Shown here in pieces: positions 10,851 to 12,437 of a DNA stretch of 12,437 nucleotides; the stretch's first letter is position 1; each line of letters opens with the position of its first letter. The notes under the pieces are model-generated. The model ran no database searches, was not told the origin of the DNA, and worked only from the letters and a program-made list of their open reading frames with translations. The position numbers and the translations under genes were made by a program. The DNA is from Sphingomonas sp. (GTDB lineage: Bacteria > Pseudomonadota > Alphaproteobacteria > Sphingomonadales > Sphingomonadaceae): the NCBI GenBank assembly GCA_030146605.1, contig JASLBO010000358.1:1-12437 (forward strand), given 5' to 3'.

Positions 10851-11759
10851 TCAGTCGACCCAGTCGAGGCCGATGTCGCGATAGAGCGAGCGGTCTTCCT
10901 CCCATTTCGGGTTGACCTTGACGTGCAGGTACAAATGCACCGGCACCCCCATGATCCGCGACAGCTCGGCGCGGGCGCGGGCGCCGATTTCCTTGATCCG
11001 GGTGCCGCCCTTGCCGAGCACGATGGCGCGCTGGGTGTCGCGCGCGACGAGAATCTGCTGGTGGATCTCGACCGATCCATCGGGCCGCTCCGAATATTTC
11101 TCGGTCTCCACCGCGCTGGCATAAGGCAGTTCGGCGTGGAGCTGGAGATAGAGCTGCTCGCGAGTGACTTCGGCGGCGATCATCCGCTCGGTGGCGTCCG
11201 AGACCTGGTCCTCGGGGAAATGCCACGCGCTCTCCGGCATCGCCGCGGCGAGCGCGGCCTTGAGTTCGGGCACGCCGTCACCGGTCTGTGCGCTGACGAA
11301 GTAGGTCTCGTCGAACGGCAGCATCTCGTTGAGCTTGGCGGCATGGCCGAGCAGCCGCGGCTTGTCGGCGATGTCGACCTTGTTGAGGATCAGGATCTTG
11401 CGCTCGGGGCGGCCTGCCAGGCTTTCGATCACCTGGCGCACCTTGGAGCCGGTGCCGCCCTTGCCGTCGACCACCAGGGCGATCAGATCGGCACCGTCCG
11501 TGCCTTCCCATGCCGCGGCGACCATCGCGCGATCGAGCCGCCGCTCGGGGGTGAAGATGCCGGGCGTGTCGACGAGGACGAGCTGGGCGTCCCCCTCGAT
11601 CGCGATGCCCATCAGCCGGGCGCGCGTGGTCTGCGCCTTGGGACTGACGATCGCGACCTTCTGGCCGACGAGCGCATTGACGAGAGTCGACTTGCCGGCA
11701 TTCGGCGCACCGACGATCGCGACGACGCCGCAATGTTGCGTGGAGGTGGGTTCGGTCAT
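10851..11759 (-). CDS. era: Era GTPase, 16S rRNA/30S maturation factor
   Basis: Era binds the 3' end of 16S rRNA and is needed for 30S subunit assembly. The 302-residue product (E. coli 301) has G1 GAPNAGKS (17-24), switch I with KAQTTRARLMG, G3 DTPG (64-67), G4 NKVD (126-129), a G5-like FVSAQTGDG, and a C-terminal KH domain with VLGKGGTRIKEIG and the end HVKVNPKWEEDRSLYRDIGL. The ATG at 11759 is used because family similarity begins just after it; the frame stays open further upstream only by translating interspersed repeat DNA. Era often lies beside rnc; here the upstream neighbours are repeat pairs and GIY-YIG genes. Confidence 0.96.
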   Translation of the reverse strand: MTEPTSTQHCGVVAIVGAPNAGKSTLVNALVGQKVAIVSPKAQTTRARLMGIAIEGDAQLVLVDTPGIFTPERRLDRAMVAAAWEGTDGADLIALVVDGKGGTGSKVRQVIESLAGRPERKILILNKVDIADKPRLLGHAAKLNEMLPFDETYFVSAQTGDGVPELKAALAAAMPESAWHFPEDQVSDATERMIAAEVTREQLYLQLHAELPYASAVETEKYSERPDGSVEIHQQILVARDTQRAIVLGKGGTRIKEIGARARAELSRIMGVPVHLYLHVKVNPKWEEDRSLYRDIGLDWVD

Positions 11760-11779
11760 TCTTCTCGCGGTTCGGGACG

Positions 11780-11861
11780 GCCCTTCGACAAGCTCAGGGC
11801 GAACGGGTTTTGGGGTGGTCCGAACTTTCCCTAGCCGTTCGCCCTGAGCTTGTCGAAGGGC
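11780..11861. repeat. Interspersed repeat, inverted pair 3: perfect 27-bp stem
   Basis: Bases 11780-11806 and 11835-11861 are exact reverse complements over 27 bases, separated by 28 bases. Both carry the consensus core ttcgccctgagcttgtcgaa, on the minus strand in the left arm and the plus strand in the right. The pair lies between era and the proximal GIY-YIG gene and inside the 3' end of that gene. Orientation (minus then plus) is opposite to pairs 1 and 2. Confidence 0.9.
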
Positions 11862-12150
11862 TGCCATCGTCCTGGCGATTGCGCGCGAGCGAGGACAGGC
11901 GTTCCCAATCGCCGGCGATCAACGCCTCCTTCTTGGCGCGGGTCCAGCCTTTGATCCGGCGCTCGCTGGCGATGGCTTCGTAGCGGCTCGAGAAATCTGC
12001 ACACCAGACCAGTGTCACCGGCAGTCTGGCGGACGTGAACCCCTTGATCGTGCCGGATTGGTGCTGGGCAACCCGCGTTTCGACGTCTTCGGTATGGCCG
12101 GTGTAATAGGCGCCGTCTCGGCACTTCAGGATATAGACCCAGAAGCTCAT
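11794..12150 (-). CDS. GIY-YIG nuclease family protein (proximal copy)
   Basis: This is a small predicted endonuclease of the GIY-YIG/URI superfamily (UPF0213, COG2827-like), whose cellular role is generally unknown. In the 118 residues the GIY element is VYIL (Tyr6), YIG is YTG (16-18), and the family's Arg26 and catalytic Glu63 (ASERRIKGW) are present, so the active site looks complete. The domain ends near residue 90 (DWERLSSLARN). Residues from about 95 on (GSPSTSSGRTARESS onward) are translated from the inverted repeat pair 3, which also supplies the stop codon. The ATG at 12150 overlaps the TGA of the upstream copy as ATGA. No DNA-binding domain beyond the core is seen. Confidence 0.85.
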   Translation of the reverse strand: MSFWVYILKCRDGAYYTGHTEDVETRVAQHQSGTIKGFTSARLPVTLVWCADFSSRYEAIASERRIKGWTRAKKEALIAGDWERLSSLARNRQDDGSPSTSSGRTARESSDHPKTRSP

Positions 12151-12437
12151 CGTGCGAGACTGCTAGAGGAATGGCGCTTCGACGAGCTCAGCGCGAACGG
12201 TTGGGGAATGATCGGGCTGGAGTAAGGTGCCTGCACTTCCTCCGTCCGCCCTGAGCTTGTCGAAGGGCTGCCATCGTCTTGGCGATTGCGCGCGAGCGAG
12301 GACAGGCGTTCCAAATCGCCGGCGATCAACGCCTCTTTCTTCACGCGAGTCCAGCCTTTGACCCGGCGCTCGCTGGCGATGGCTTCGTAGCGGCTCGAGA
12401 AATCTGCACACCAGACCAGTGTCACCGGCAGTCTGGC
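12147..12437 (-). CDS. GIY-YIG nuclease family protein (distal copy, 5' end outside window)
   Basis: The 96 visible residues are the C-terminal part of a second GIY-YIG protein. They match the proximal copy closely (CADFSSRYEAIASERRVKGW, with catalytic-type Glu) and differ by few residues (Ile/Val, Ala/Val, Trp/Leu). After LSSLARNRQDDGSPSTSSGR the tail diverges: it runs through both arms of repeat pair 4 and ends SSSLAR at a TGA overlapping the ATG of the proximal copy. The frame is uninterrupted to the window edge. The N-terminal GIY and YIG motifs lie outside, so whether it is active cannot be judged. Confidence 0.8.
   Translation of the reverse strand, partial: ARLPVTLVWCADFSSRYEAIASERRVKGWTRVKKEALIAGDLERLSSLARNRQDDGSPSTSSGRTEEVQAPYSSPIIPQPFALSSSKRHSSSSLAR
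12174..12268. repeat. Interspersed repeat, inverted pair 4
   Basis: The left arm 12174-12200 is a minus copy with a few changes (cttcgacgagctcagcgcga); the right arm 12242-12268 is a plus copy with one change from consensus. They are separated by 41 bases. Both arms are translated as the tail of the distal GIY-YIG gene, as pair 3 is for the proximal one. Confidence 0.85.

Larger units (their letters stand above)
11835..12437. repeat. Tandem direct duplication of a GIY-YIG gene plus repeat, 407-base period
   Basis: Bases 11835-12030 and 12242-12437 align without gaps at an offset of 407, with about eight substitutions in 196 bases (about 96% identity). The similarity runs from the first base of the repeat copy into the nuclease gene and continues past the right edge, so the duplicated unit is longer than can be seen here. 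Confidence 0.9.

Noticed and set aside
11760..11867. 36-residue N-terminal extension of Era from an ATG at 11867
   Set aside because: It is translated repeat DNA (RQAQGERLGKV, RPELVEGPSR); Era similarity begins after the ATG at 11759.
10639..12268. CRISPR array
   Set aside because: The repeats alternate in orientation, vary in spacing from 28 to over 900 bases and overlap coding ends; there are no regular spacers or cas genes.

Overview
The window is GC-rich chromosomal DNA of an alphaproteobacterium. The gene set (kdp operon, dapB-nth, a short bacterial sirtuin, era) and many copies of an interspersed repeat with the core ttcgccctgagcttgtcgaa fit a sphingomonad (Sphingomonas or a relative). 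That placement is an inference from recognised protein families and the repeat; no 16S or marker search was possible.

Bases 2-6935 (+) hold a compact potassium-uptake operon: the end of kdpA (cut by the window edge), then kdpB, kdpC, kdpD and kdpE. KdpFABC is the high-affinity K+ pump, and KdpD/KdpE is the two-component system that switches it on. kdpC/kdpD and kdpD/kdpE overlap by a few bases, so translation is probably coupled. All visible catalytic motifs are intact.

Bases 6936-8143 are a scar of mobile DNA. A stem-loop follows kdpE and merges with the end of an IS630-family remnant that keeps only the C-terminal part of the transposase and carries a one-base frameshift. This is joined to a decayed bifunctional primase-polymerase gene (two frameshifts, one internal stop). 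The 3' end of an intact tRNA-Arg(CCG) gene faces this scar, the usual geometry of an element integrated at a tRNA. A strong 13-bp stem-loop lies between the tRNA and the primase remnant.

Bases 8144-9658 (-) are housekeeping genes: dapB (lysine/diaminopimelate synthesis), nth (endonuclease III, overlapping dapB by a TTGA junction) and tRNA-Arg. Divergent from dapB is a class III (CobB-type) sirtuin at 9924-10652 (+), which converges on era (10851-11759, -).

From 10639 to the right edge the DNA is dominated by eight copies of a 27-nt repeat arranged as four inverted pairs, two downstream of era and two upstream of it. Upstream of era lie two tandem GIY-YIG nuclease genes (the second cut by the window edge), about 96% identical over the 196 bases that can be compared and offset by 407 bases. 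Each ends in a tail translated from an inverted repeat pair, and the stop of the distal copy overlaps the start of the proximal one (ATGA). This nuclease-plus-repeat unit is the best candidate here for an undescribed mobile or repeat-propagating system.
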